The notes below the pieces were generated by a model, which saw nothing but the letters and a program-made list of their open reading frames with translations, made no database searches and was not told where the DNA came from. Both the position numbers and the translations under genes were made by a program. Of a stretch of 64,000 nt of DNA, positions 8,957 to 17,533 are shown piece after piece (the stretch's first letter is position 1; every line of letters starts with the position of its first letter). Source of the DNA: JAABRU01 sp050180235 (GTDB lineage: Bacteria; Desulfobacterota; Desulfobacteria; Desulfobacterales; Desulfococcaceae); NCBI GenBank assembly GCA_050180235.1, contig JBFXEJ010000016.1:7263-71262 (forward strand), read 5' to 3'.

Positions 8957-9152
8957 CTGCTCCGGATGTCCGCCAAATCCGGCCGGGCATATTATTTTTC
9001 AGGACTTCCCTGATTACATCCTTGTCCGGAAAAAAACTGAAATCACTATAACCTGATCTATAGTTCACTAAAGCGAAAAAAAAATCAAGAAAATTTCATC
9101 TCTTTCTGAAAGAAAAACAAAAGTCTGTTCCGGAAAAGGAAAAGCAAATATC

Positions 9153-9181
9153 TTGACACATTCCGGCGTATATGGTATTTT
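9153..9181 (+). promoter_or_regulatory. Candidate sigma-70 promoter for the acidic-protein gene
   Basis: A perfect -35 TTGACA (9153-9158) is followed after 17 bases by TATTTT (9176-9181). The gene starts at 9376, giving a leader of roughly 190 bases. The rest of the 8957-9375 gap shows nothing else I can support. Confidence 0.5.
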
Positions 9182-9375
9182 TTGAAAAATTTCAGAATTA
9201 TATACAGAATTTACCGGGAAAAACCCTGTCATGGGCATTTTGGAAAAAATATATTATCCGTCTGATGTTACGCAGTTTCTCAAAAATCAGCAGATTACCG
9301 TATCCACCGTCATAGCGGTGAATACCTCTGTGACGGCAGTGCGCAAGATGAATTATCCAGGAAAGCGGGGCAGAC

Positions 9376-11580
9376 ATGAAGGAAAAAGAGATAAGAGGTT
9401 TTGGCAGAAAGGATTTGACGGAAACAGATCCGGTTTTTCCGGAAGAAACACTGGATCTGGGCGAAGGAATGATTATAGCCCCCCAATTCACGGGTGCTCA
9501 GAAACCATTCCGGACGGATGCTGACAAACCGGCAGGGCCGATACCCGGAAACATGCCGGACAGACTGATTTCCGGATCTGACGGGGAAGAAGCCGTGCCG
9601 GGTTTCGGTATGCCGAATTTCGTCCGGTTTACAGATTCGGACCCGGATGAAAAAACAGATACGGGAACCATGCTGATGTCTGAAACTGAGGAAAGGGATT
9701 CCGCCTCCGGGAAAACAGGCAGGGAAGACATGACCATTGATCCAAATGCCACAACCATAAACTCTCCCCCGGATGATACTGATCCGCCCCTATACAAAGA
9801 ATCGGAAAAAGCTTCATGCGCAGGGGATTGGGAAAAAAACGGAAACTGTTCCTTTGATACGGGTACAGTTTTTGCCCCTGGCGGCAATCTGGACGAGATA
9901 TGTCTTTCAGATACGGATGCGGCGGAAAGTGCTCTCAGCAGTTTTCCGGATATTCGGACAAATAAAAAAAAGCTTATCTCAGAACTGGCATTTGAGCAGG
10001 AGGAGACAGAAAAACTGAAAACCGCCGAAGACGGTTCTGCGTTCAATCTGGATGCGGCAGATATTTTCAGTTCCCCCGGTGAGTCTGATTTTGATTTTGT
10101 CCGCAGGGAAGATGAAGCCGAGGACGGTACGGATCTGCTGTCTGATACAGATGCTGAAACATCACCGGATTTCCGGGCAGATATGCCGGATCGGAAAACC
10201 GGACTGGCGGATAATCCGGATCAAAAGATGCAGACAGATTCTTTTGAAAAGGAAATATCCATGTCTGCTGACAGGGCAGATACAATCAGCTCTTTTCTTT
10301 CAGAAAATAATCCTGATAAACCCCAGGATGATGCTGATTTCCTTGGTGCGGCTTTTCTTACCGAAATTACGGAGGAGGAGGCTGATCCGGATGCCCTCAC
10401 TATGGTTATGAGTCCATCCGAATTTGAGGAGACTGATCTGAAAATGAAAGAAAAAACAGCACCTGACAAATCCGAAGATAAGTCCGCTGAAAAGAATTTG
10501 GATGAAGCCTTTGATTTTTCGGATATTCTGCAGGAACCCGAAGATAAATTCTCTTCTGAGCCGGATATCAGAGATGAAAAAAATACTGCGGACAGTTTTC
10601 TTTCAGAACCGGAAGATGAATCTGTTTTTGATTTGGATGCCAAAACTGTCATTGTTTCGGATTCCGCTTTCGGAAATCCGGATGCCGGGGAGGAACCAAT
10701 TTTTGAACTCGGCGCCGAAGCCATTATTGACGCGGAAGAGGAACTTCCCCTGGAACCCGGCGCCGAAGCCGCTGTAACTGAAAGCAGGGAAGAAGATTTT
10801 GATCTGAATGCGGAAACGGTTGTGGCCTCAGCTTCGGATATTCCGGGGCCGGTTTCAGGAAATCTGCCTGATCCCCTGACCGAAGCAGATAAAGCAGGGG
10901 ATGAGGAAATGGATGAGCTGCTGATCCGGGATGCGGATGAAGGTCTTCCTGATCTGGACAGTATTCTGGATGCTGACTCTGCAAAAGAAGATGTTCTGCC
11001 GGATGATGCGGAAGATGGCATGTCCGCAATGGATATTCTCAACAGCATGGACAGCCCCGGAGCACGGGAGGAATACGGAGGTGCTGACAATACCATCGGA
11101 ATGCTGGATATGCTCAATGCTGAAAATGCAAAACAGTCCGCGTCTGAAGATGCTTTTTTCCATATACCTGATAATGAGGCAAAACCGGAGCCGGTAAGGA
11201 AAATCAGCAAAACTGTCAGTGCCGGGCGCACGGAAATCAAAGCTGATAAAAAGGAACGCAGGAAAGAATATCCGGATCTGTCAACTGAAACACTGAGGGA
11301 AGAAAGTGGAACAGCAGATATGGCAGATATAAAGGATGCAAAAAATGCTGCCGTTCATACAGCCGAAAGAGAACCTTTGTATGACAGTATTGCCGGAAAG
11401 TATTATTTTTCCCTGTCCCCCGCTCAGATAGAGGGAGCCATTGAACGGATCATCAACCGGGTGTTCTCCGAGCGTATCGAAAAAGTGCTCAGAGAGGTAG
11501 TGGGCAAGGCAGTTGAAGAGGAAATGAAGAAGTTCAGGGACGGGTTTATGGAAGACATTGCCGAGGGGGACAAAATGTAA
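9376..11580 (+). CDS. Large acidic, low-complexity protein of unknown function
   Basis: A 734-residue protein dominated by Asp, Glu, Ser and Ala, with short degenerate repeats such as FELGAEAIIDAEEELPLEPG and FDLNAETVVASASD around residues 415-490. No catalytic motif, signal peptide or membrane segment is visible; most of the chain is probably disordered. The C-terminal ~60 residues differ: YYFSLSPAQIEGAIERIINR leads into helices ending VEEEMKKFRDGF, a compact helical module that may be the conserved, interacting part. The start at 9376 is fixed by an in-frame stop 27 bases upstream and by GGGG just before it. It stands alone as a transcription unit. An assembly or scaffold role is only a guess. 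Confidence 0.75.
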   Translation: MKEKEIRGFGRKDLTETDPVFPEETLDLGEGMIIAPQFTGAQKPFRTDADKPAGPIPGNMPDRLISGSDGEEAVPGFGMPNFVRFTDSDPDEKTDTGTMLMSETEERDSASGKTGREDMTIDPNATTINSPPDDTDPPLYKESEKASCAGDWEKNGNCSFDTGTVFAPGGNLDEICLSDTDAAESALSSFPDIRTNKKKLISELAFEQEETEKLKTAEDGSAFNLDAADIFSSPGESDFDFVRREDEAEDGTDLLSDTDAETSPDFRADMPDRKTGLADNPDQKMQTDSFEKEISMSADRADTISSFLSENNPDKPQDDADFLGAAFLTEITEEEADPDALTMVMSPSEFEETDLKMKEKTAPDKSEDKSAEKNLDEAFDFSDILQEPEDKFSSEPDIRDEKNTADSFLSEPEDESVFDLDAKTVIVSDSAFGNPDAGEEPIFELGAEAIIDAEEELPLEPGAEAAVTESREEDFDLNAETVVASASDIPGPVSGNLPDPLTEADKAGDEEMDELLIRDADEGLPDLDSILDADSAKEDVLPDDAEDGMSAMDILNSMDSPGAREEYGGADNTIGMLDMLNAENAKQSASEDAFFHIPDNEAKPEPVRKISKTVSAGRTEIKADKKERRKEYPDLSTETLREESGTADMADIKDAKNAAVHTAEREPLYDSIAGKYYFSLSPAQIEGAIERIINRVFSERIEKVLREVVGKAVEEEMKKFRDGFMEDIAEGDKM

Positions 11581-11953
11581 CAGCACAAAGCCTGCCGATG
11601 AATAACCTGCTGATGAATCAGCAGGTTATTCATGAATTAACAGGGAATATCATATTAAATTTCCGGACTTGTACGGTTTCAATAATTCTATAATAATATC
11701 ATCCCTTTCGGGATCAGGTCTTGCTTTCTGAATGCCGTTTTCTGTAACAATATCATACTGTATGGGATTTTTTAACCCCGTAAGGGGTGTCACTATTATA
11801 GAAAACCCGTTACAAACACCATTCTAAAACCCCGTCAGGGTTGATATTATAGTCCGATTTTGGTTTTTTATGGCAAAAAATTACTTTAAGCATAAACCAA
11901 AGGCATTTGGGAAGCGGATTATAAGAATTTATACAGCAGACAGGAGTTGAGAA
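11581..11953. other. Intergenic stretch with a perfect palindrome and short GTAAGGGG-type repeats
   Basis: The stretch holds the palindrome at 11598-11633 and, from about 11692 to 11850, several short repeated blocks (CTATAATAATATCATCCC, ACCCCGTAAGGGGTGTCAC, ACCCCGTCAGGGTTGATATT) of dispersed-repeat character. No gene is seen. It marks the start of the AT-rich accessory patch. Confidence 0.5.
11598..11633. repeat. Perfect 17-bp-arm palindrome
   Basis: ATGAATAACCTGCTGAT, a 2-base spacer and its exact reverse complement. It could terminate the acidic-protein transcript, but no T run follows. A shorter relative (AACCTGC / GCAGGTT) lies at 24010-24033 before nifU. Confidence 0.7.
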
Positions 11954-12205
11954 ATGATAAGCAAAGAAATAATTAAATCTGAAATCAGCAATGTGCCGGA
12001 TCGATATCTCGAAGTGCTGTATCGTATAATAAAGGCTTTTGAATATACACCTGTATCAAAGCAGGAAAACAGGGAAAGCAATTCCCGTCTGCTTACTGAC
12101 AGAGAATGGATTTCATTTGTTGAAAGCACATACGGATGCCTGTCAGACGATCCGGTGGAGCGGGGTGAACAGGGCGTGTTTGAGATTCGGGAGGCTGTGG
12201 ATTGA
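11954..12205 (+). CDS. Antitoxin of a VapBC-type toxin-antitoxin pair
   Basis: An 83-residue small protein directly upstream of, and overlapping, a PIN-domain toxin (ATTGA junction, 4 bases). The N-terminal half is helical (IIKSEISNVPDRYLEVLYRI). The C-terminal half, TDREWISFVESTYGCLSDDP, ends in an acidic patch typical of segments that wrap the toxin. It has a good ribosome-binding site (AGGAG eight bases upstream). Its DNA-binding class is not obvious. By analogy with VapB proteins it would neutralise the toxin and repress the operon. The assignment rests mainly on context. Confidence 0.75.
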   Translation: MISKEIIKSEISNVPDRYLEVLYRIIKAFEYTPVSKQENRESNSRLLTDREWISFVESTYGCLSDDPVERGEQGVFEIREAVD

Positions 12206-12606
12206 AATATCTTCTTGATACAAACACCTGTATAAAATATCTTAACGGAAAATCGGAATCCATACGCAGACATGTAGAAAGAAGTCATCCTGAAGACATT
12301 GTCATATGCTCTGTTGTGAAGGCTGAACTTTTTTATGGCTCCATGAAAAGCAAATATCCTGAACAGAATTTGCAAAAACAGAAACAGTTTCTCAACCGTT
12401 TTGTTTCTTATCCGTTTGATGATGAAACAGCAGAAATATATGGCAATATAAGATCAAAACTGGAAAAAGCAGGTACTCCTGTAGGCCCAAATGATTTAAT
12501 GATTGCTGCCACAGCCCTTGTAAGAAATATAATATTGGTTACTCATAATACAAGAGAATTTAACCGGATCGAAGGTTTATTACTGGAAGACTGGGAGACG
12601 GAATAA
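12202..12606 (+). CDS. VapC-like PIN-domain ribonuclease toxin
   Basis: A 134-residue PIN-domain protein. The first acidic residue is in YLLDTNTCI, the second in VVKAELFYG, and the third and fourth are in GPNDLMIAATAL plus the later VTHNTREF segment, which is the usual VapC order. Members cleave structured RNA such as initiator tRNA or rRNA; the target cannot be read from sequence. Translation probably begins at TTG 12202, within the antitoxin stop, a common coupling arrangement. The region is AT-richer than its surroundings, suggesting horizontal origin. Confidence 0.9.
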   Translation: MKYLLDTNTCIKYLNGKSESIRRHVERSHPEDIVICSVVKAELFYGSMKSKYPEQNLQKQKQFLNRFVSYPFDDETAEIYGNIRSKLEKAGTPVGPNDLMIAATALVRNIILVTHNTREFNRIEGLLLEDWETE

Positions 12607-12723
12607 TCTCAATATGCCACGGCTGGGGGCAGAATATCACCTAACTTAATGGCATTGGTGATCCTGTGATATTTTTTATCATCCGATAACTGATAATCAT
12701 TAAAATTATAAAAGAGTTATAAC

Positions 12724-13983
12724 ATGAACGACTTTGATATTGATGGCGTGAAATCGCTTCTTGAAAAAGTTAAGTTAATTAATTTCAAATATGAAAAGAT
12801 ATTAAAAGCAAATGAATATGACTTTAATATCTTTTCTATATTGCGAAATGATACAGATGAGGTCAATCTCCATTCCAGATTCTTATATGAAATTCTGAAT
12901 CCTGCCGGAGTTCATCATAAAGAAAATCTGTTCCTTACATTATTTCTGGAAACAGTCGGTATTTCAGATTTTGCAATGGAGGATATAAGTGCAAAAAGAG
13001 AATACAAAAAGATTGACCTATGTATTACAAATAGCAGGAAACAGGCAATCATCATAGAAAATAAAATATATGCGGAAGATCAGGACAAACAGATTCAAAC
13101 ATATTTTGGCAAGATGAAAGATGAAGGTTTTGATGATATAAAAGTTATTTATCTCACTCTTTATGGTGATATGCCAAGCAGTCAGAGTCTCGGTTCTTTG
13201 GAAGGAAATGAAAAACTGATATTGAAGACACCATCTTATAGAGATGATATTGATAACTGGCTGGAAAAATGTATCAAAGAAGCAGCAACATTTCCAATTT
13301 TACGGGAGACATTTGTTCAATACAGAACATTGATTCAAAAACTTACAGGTAAATATCATTCAAAGGAGTATATAATGGAAATTAAGATTTTATTATTATC
13401 AAAAAATGAGGAGGAAAAATATATTCGTCTTGCAACGGATATAAGTCTGGCATTAACCGAGGCACAAATAGAAATACAGTATCAATTCTGGAAGGAACTT
13501 GCATCCTGTCTGGAGAATATTGGCTATCATATTCAAAATGAAGATAAATTTTCGAGAGCTGATGTAGAATCTTACTATAACCAATCAAAAAACAATAAAG
13601 ATTATGGCATAGATATAAATGTATGTGACATTGATAATGAAAAACTCCTATTGCGGATATTAATTTATAACAATATTTATTATGGACTCTTTTTTAAAAA
13701 AGGCTCAACCTATGCTTCTCATAAGGAGTCAAAATACAATGATCTTTCAAATTTGTTAAAGGAGATAGATGATAGTTTTAAAAGAGAAAACTGGTGTTTA
13801 GGTTGGAAATATCCAGTGCGTAGATTTAATTTCAAAGATAGTAAAGATGAAAATGTGTTTGCACTTGCAGATGTTGCAAAAAGAGAAAAATATGTAAAGG
13901 AGCTGGCAGATGAAATTGATGGTATAATTAAATCTTTCAAAGAATTGTACAAGACTGAAATGTCAACTTCTGTTACAGTGTGA
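12724..13983 (+). CDS. PD-(D/E)XK nuclease superfamily protein (PDDEXK_4-like)
   Basis: A 419-residue protein. The N-terminal third has the block VNLHSRFLYEILNP and then the nuclease core: IDLCIT with Asp at about 98 and AIIIENKIYA with Glu 112 and Lys 114, followed by a helix with DQDKQIQTY. These are the catalytic residues of PD-(D/E)XK enzymes. The remaining ~250 residues are a charged helical/beta region without a recognised domain. Proteins of this type are often found in accessory islands and are suspected defence or mobile-element nucleases, which is inference here. Codon use is strikingly AT-rich relative to the flanking housekeeping genes. The ribosome-binding site is weak. Confidence 0.82.
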   Translation: MNDFDIDGVKSLLEKVKLINFKYEKILKANEYDFNIFSILRNDTDEVNLHSRFLYEILNPAGVHHKENLFLTLFLETVGISDFAMEDISAKREYKKIDLCITNSRKQAIIIENKIYAEDQDKQIQTYFGKMKDEGFDDIKVIYLTLYGDMPSSQSLGSLEGNEKLILKTPSYRDDIDNWLEKCIKEAATFPILRETFVQYRTLIQKLTGKYHSKEYIMEIKILLLSKNEEEKYIRLATDISLALTEAQIEIQYQFWKELASCLENIGYHIQNEDKFSRADVESYYNQSKNNKDYGIDINVCDIDNEKLLLRILIYNNIYYGLFFKKGSTYASHKESKYNDLSNLLKEIDDSFKRENWCLGWKYPVRRFNFKDSKDENVFALADVAKREKYVKELADEIDGIIKSFKELYKTEMSTSVTV

Positions 13984-14021
13984 AAAGCAGGGAAGCAATA
14001 TTATTTGGAGGATGTTGAAAA

Positions 14022-14297
14022 ATGGAACATATTGCCGGTATCGGAGAAAGGATTGAGAGAGGTTTTTCACTGCTTCCACCGGAAGAAAAAGCATCCGTGA
14101 TAAGTCATGGTGCCGCAATCCGGTTTTCTGATCTGAATAAAAAACTTTTTCTGGCTCTGGGCAAAATCCGTTTTTTTGAGGAAAAGTACCGAATGAAACT
14201 GTCGGAACTGGAAGAAAAGGGATTGCCTGACAATGCGGATTACGAAATGCACGAGGATTATATCATGTGGCATCATTGGAGTGAGTTGGCAGAGTGA
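14022..14297 (+). CDS. Small hypothetical protein
   Basis: A 91-residue protein with a strong GGAGG site 10-14 bases before the ATG. It is predominantly helical and charged (FSDLNKKLFLALGKIRFFEE), ends in an unusual aromatic/His segment (IMWHHWSELAE), and has no signal or membrane segment. I do not recognise the family. It follows the nuclease-superfamily gene by 38 bases and may belong to the same accessory unit, although its codon use is closer to the host. An antitoxin- or immunity-like partner is possible but unsupported. Confidence 0.6.
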   Translation: MEHIAGIGERIERGFSLLPPEEKASVISHGAAIRFSDLNKKLFLALGKIRFFEEKYRMKLSELEEKGLPDNADYEMHEDYIMWHHWSELAE

Positions 14298-14299
14298 GT

Positions 14300-14351
14300 C
14301 TGCCGAAAAAATCGGGAACCGGATAACTGCATTGGAGCCGATTTTCGGCAG
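14300..14351 (+). terminator. Long stem-loop after the small hypothetical gene
   Basis: CTGCCGAAAA-AATCGG pairs with CCGATTTTCGGCAG, a 14-bp stem with a 2-base bulge, directly after the stop codon. There is no T run, so it is either a terminator-like or an mRNA-stabilising structure. Confidence 0.5.
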
Positions 14352-14393
14352 TGATTCTTCAACAAAACAAATTTTAAATTATCAATAACATAC

Positions 14394-14420
14394 AGACTGC
14401 CGCATACCCGCAGTCTTTTT
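14394..14420 (+). terminator. Intrinsic terminator-like hairpin upstream of valS
   Basis: AGACTGC / GCAGTCT, a 7-bp stem with a 9-base loop, is followed by five T, 28 bases before the valS start. It either ends transcription from the accessory patch or attenuates valS. Confidence 0.55.
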
Positions 14421-14448
14421 ATCAATCTTCTGAGGAGTGTAAACAAAG

Positions 14449-17115
14449 ATGAGTACCGATTTGCTTGACAAGGGATATGAACCGCATGAGGTGGAAGCCC
14501 GGTGGTATGAATTCTGGGAGAAAAACAGGCTGTTTGCAGCCAAAGATCAAAGCGCGCAGAAAAGTTATTCCATTGTGATTCCTCCGCCCAATGTCACGGG
14601 TGTGCTGCATATGGGACACGCGCTGAACAACACATTGCAGGATATTCTCTGCCGGTACAGAAGACTCAAAGGGGACAATGTTCTCTGGATGCCCGGAACC
14701 GACCACGCGGGAATCGCTACCCAGAATGTGGTGGAAAGACAACTGGCAAGTGAGGGTACTGACCGCCATCAACTGGGCCGGGACAGATTTATTGAAAGAG
14801 TCTGGGCATGGCGCAAAGAATCAGGCGGAAAAATTATCCATCAGCTTAAAAGCATGGGAGCATCCTGTGACTGGGAACGGGAACGCTTCACTATGGATGA
14901 GGGACTTTCCCTGGCCGTGCGCAAAGTTTTTGTGAAACTGTATGAAGACGGCCTGATTTTCCGGGGAAATTATATTATCAACTGGTGTCCCCGCTGCCAT
15001 ACTGCGCTGGCTGATTTGGAAGTGGAACACGAGGAAAAAGATTCCCATCTCTGGCATGTCAAATATCCTTTTCCTGACGGTTCCGGGGGCATCACGGTTG
15101 CAACCACCAGACCGGAAACCATGCTGGGCGACACTGCTGTGGCTGTAAATCCGGATGATGAACGGTATCAGAATCTTCCTGCGGAAGAAGTGATTTTGCC
15201 GCTGCTCAACAGAAAAATCCCGGTCATCCGTGACACCTACGTGGATATGAATTTTGGAACAGGCGGACTGAAAGTCACACCCGCGCATGATCCCAATGAC
15301 TTTGAACTGGGAAAACGCCATAATCTGCCTGCAATCAAAGCCATTGGCGATGACGGAAAAATGACAGCAGAGGCAGGCAAATATGAAGGCATGGATCGCT
15401 TTGAATGCCGGAAGGCTGTTCTCAAAGATTTGGAAGAACTGGGACTTCTTATCAAAACCGAAGATTTGAAAAACAGTGTGGGGCACTGCTACCGCTGCCA
15501 CACGGTTATTGAACCCAATCTGTCCCGGCAGTGGTTTGTGAAAGCCAAACCTTTGGCAGACAAGGCTCTTGCCGCTGTCCGTGACGGGCGCACCCGTATC
15601 ATTCCGGAAATGTGGAAAAACACCTATTACGACTGGCTGGAAAATATCCGGGACTGGTGCATTTCCCGGCAAATCTGGTGGGGCCATCAGATTCCTGCCT
15701 GGACCTGTGAGGACTGCGGAGAACTGATGGTGGCAATGGATGCCCCGGTTTCCTGCGCGAAATGCGGCAGCAAAAAACTGATACAGGAAACCGATGTGCT
15801 GGATACCTGGTTCAGTTCCGCGCTCTGGCCTTTTTCCACTATGGGATGGCCCGAACAGACGCCGCTGCTGAAAACTTTTTATCCCACATCCGCGCTGGTG
15901 ACAGGTTTTGACATTCTGTTTTTCTGGGTGGCCCGGATGATGATGATGGGACTGCATTTCATGAATGATGTGCCTTTCCGGGATGTGTATGTTCATGCTC
16001 TGGTGCGTGATGAGGAAGGCCAGAAAATGAGCAAATCCAAAGGCAATGTGATTGATCCGCTGGTGGTGATCGGCAATTACGGAACAGACGCATTCCGCTT
16101 CACCCTTGCCGCATTTGCCGCACAGGGACGGGATGTGAAAATGTCGGAAAAACGGGTGGAAGGGTACCGGAATTTCATCAACAAAATCTGGAATGCCGCG
16201 CGTTTCTCCCTCATGCACCTGAATCAGCCGTATCCGGAAATCAGCGGCAAACTTTCTCTGCCGGATCAATGGATTCTGTCCCGCCTGCGCCGGGTTATGC
16301 AGGATGTGCAAACCTATCTGGACGCCTATCATTTCAATGAGGCTGCGGGTGCGCTGTATCATTTTGTCTGGCATGAATTCTGCGACTGGTATCTGGAAAC
16401 CGTCAAACCTGCGCTTTACGGACAGGCAGGAGAAGATGCAAAACAGACAACCCTCGGTGTCCTTTGGCGGGTGCTGCGGGAAAGCCTGATTCTGCTTCAT
16501 CCCTTTGTTCCCTTTGTCACGGAAGAGATTTGGCACAAACTGCCGGGAACAGAAGGCTCCATCATGACTGCCTGCTATCCTGCGGATAATCCGGCCAATG
16601 CAGCGATTGCCCTTAATCCGGATGCCGAAGCCCGTATGGAAACCGTGATGTCCGCGATTACCGGCATACGCAATATCCGGGGAGAAATGAACATTCCGCC
16701 TTCCATGAGCCTTGAGGTGCGGGTGCAGTCTTCAGATGAAAAGATTCGCAGTCTGATGGAAGCAGAAAAGGCTTTGATCAGCGAACTGGCAAGGCTGAAA
16801 TCCATGATCGTGGAAAAACCCGGAGAAAAACCCAAATCCGCAGCCACAGCCATTATTGACAAAGCAGTGATATTTGTCTCGCTTGAAGGCATTATTGATT
16901 TTGGCAAAGAGGCACAGCGGCTGGAAAAGGAACTGGCAAAACTGGAAAAGGAAATTGAGGGGGTTTCCAAAAAACTCCATAATGAGGATTTCCTGTCCAA
17001 AGCCAAACCGGATGTTGTGGAAAAAGTGAAAGAAAAACATGCAGGTCTGTCGGAAAAACACAAAAAGATTCAGGCAAATCTGAAAAAAATCAGACAGGCC
17101 GGAGAGAATCTGTGA
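14449..17115 (+). CDS. valS: Valyl-tRNA synthetase
   Basis: This 888-residue class I synthetase charges tRNA-Val. The HIGH-type signature is NVTGVLHMGHALN near residue 46. The CP1 editing domain follows, with TTRPETMLGDTAV. Zinc-ligand pairs appear in CPRCHT and in the CEDCGEL / CAKCGSKK segment. The KMSKS loop is GQKMSKSKGNVIDP. The anticodon-binding domain and a C-terminal coiled coil (EAQRLEKELAKLEKEIEGVS) complete the usual VALRS order. Length is normal. The start has GAGGAG 15-20 bases upstream, a little distant but with no better alternative. It appears to be transcribed alone, with a terminator-like hairpin before it. Confidence 0.97.
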   Translation: MSTDLLDKGYEPHEVEARWYEFWEKNRLFAAKDQSAQKSYSIVIPPPNVTGVLHMGHALNNTLQDILCRYRRLKGDNVLWMPGTDHAGIATQNVVERQLASEGTDRHQLGRDRFIERVWAWRKESGGKIIHQLKSMGASCDWERERFTMDEGLSLAVRKVFVKLYEDGLIFRGNYIINWCPRCHTALADLEVEHEEKDSHLWHVKYPFPDGSGGITVATTRPETMLGDTAVAVNPDDERYQNLPAEEVILPLLNRKIPVIRDTYVDMNFGTGGLKVTPAHDPNDFELGKRHNLPAIKAIGDDGKMTAEAGKYEGMDRFECRKAVLKDLEELGLLIKTEDLKNSVGHCYRCHTVIEPNLSRQWFVKAKPLADKALAAVRDGRTRIIPEMWKNTYYDWLENIRDWCISRQIWWGHQIPAWTCEDCGELMVAMDAPVSCAKCGSKKLIQETDVLDTWFSSALWPFSTMGWPEQTPLLKTFYPTSALVTGFDILFFWVARMMMMGLHFMNDVPFRDVYVHALVRDEEGQKMSKSKGNVIDPLVVIGNYGTDAFRFTLAAFAAQGRDVKMSEKRVEGYRNFINKIWNAARFSLMHLNQPYPEISGKLSLPDQWILSRLRRVMQDVQTYLDAYHFNEAAGALYHFVWHEFCDWYLETVKPALYGQAGEDAKQTTLGVLWRVLRESLILLHPFVPFVTEEIWHKLPGTEGSIMTACYPADNPANAAIALNPDAEARMETVMSAITGIRNIRGEMNIPPSMSLEVRVQSSDEKIRSLMEAEKALISELARLKSMIVEKPGEKPKSAATAIIDKAVIFVSLEGIIDFGKEAQRLEKELAKLEKEIEGVSKKLHNEDFLSKAKPDVVEKVKEKHAGLSEKHKKIQANLKKIRQAGENL

Positions 17116-17354
17116 ACAGTCAACTGATTTTTTAAAATTTTCGGTCTGTTAAACAAATCCGTCCGGATACCCGGCAATGAAACTCCGGGCTGATTTTTCA
17201 ACCAGCGGAAATCCCTCTGCAGAGGGGTTTTCTGTAGGGGTTTTGCAGTATGCAGCCGGAGATTCTCTTCCGGGTGTATCAGCGGATTTGCGTCATACTG
17301 TTTTTCCGCAGCATAGATTGGGAAACAGTGCATGTCATTTTTTTTTCAAAGGTG

Positions 17355-17496
17355 TTAGGCGATTTCCATGAAAAAATGTACCATCATTGTAGGTGGGCAC
17401 GGTTTTTTGTGCCCGCCGTTTCAGCAGGACGGCGGGCACAAAAAACCGTGCCCACCCTACGAAAAACGTTATAATCATTAATGGAAATCACCTTAA
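17355..17496. repeat. MITE-like element, family A (copy 2)
   Basis: Bounded by TTAGGCGATTTCCATG and CATTAATGGAAATCACCTTA, with the central GC-rich hairpin. It ends about 40 bases before the start of the ferredoxin-subunit gene, so it sits in that gene's 5' region. The remainder of the 17116-17533 gap holds no gene. Confidence 0.88.
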
Positions 17497-17533
17497 TTCA
17501 ATACGCATGAAGATGGCAAGGCAGGGACAGAGT

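Noticed and set aside
9231..9524. Short open frame upstream of and overlapping the acidic-protein gene
   Set aside because: It lacks a ribosome-binding site and any family resemblance. A leader peptide cannot be excluded but is not supported.
10221..11240. Ser-rich minus-strand open frame inside the acidic-protein gene
   Set aside because: It is the complement of Asp/Glu/Ala-rich codons; there is no start signal or family.
14821..16536. Long minus-strand open frame opposite valS
   Set aside because: It is a shadow of the valS codon pattern; the composition of its translation is atypical and no motif is visible.
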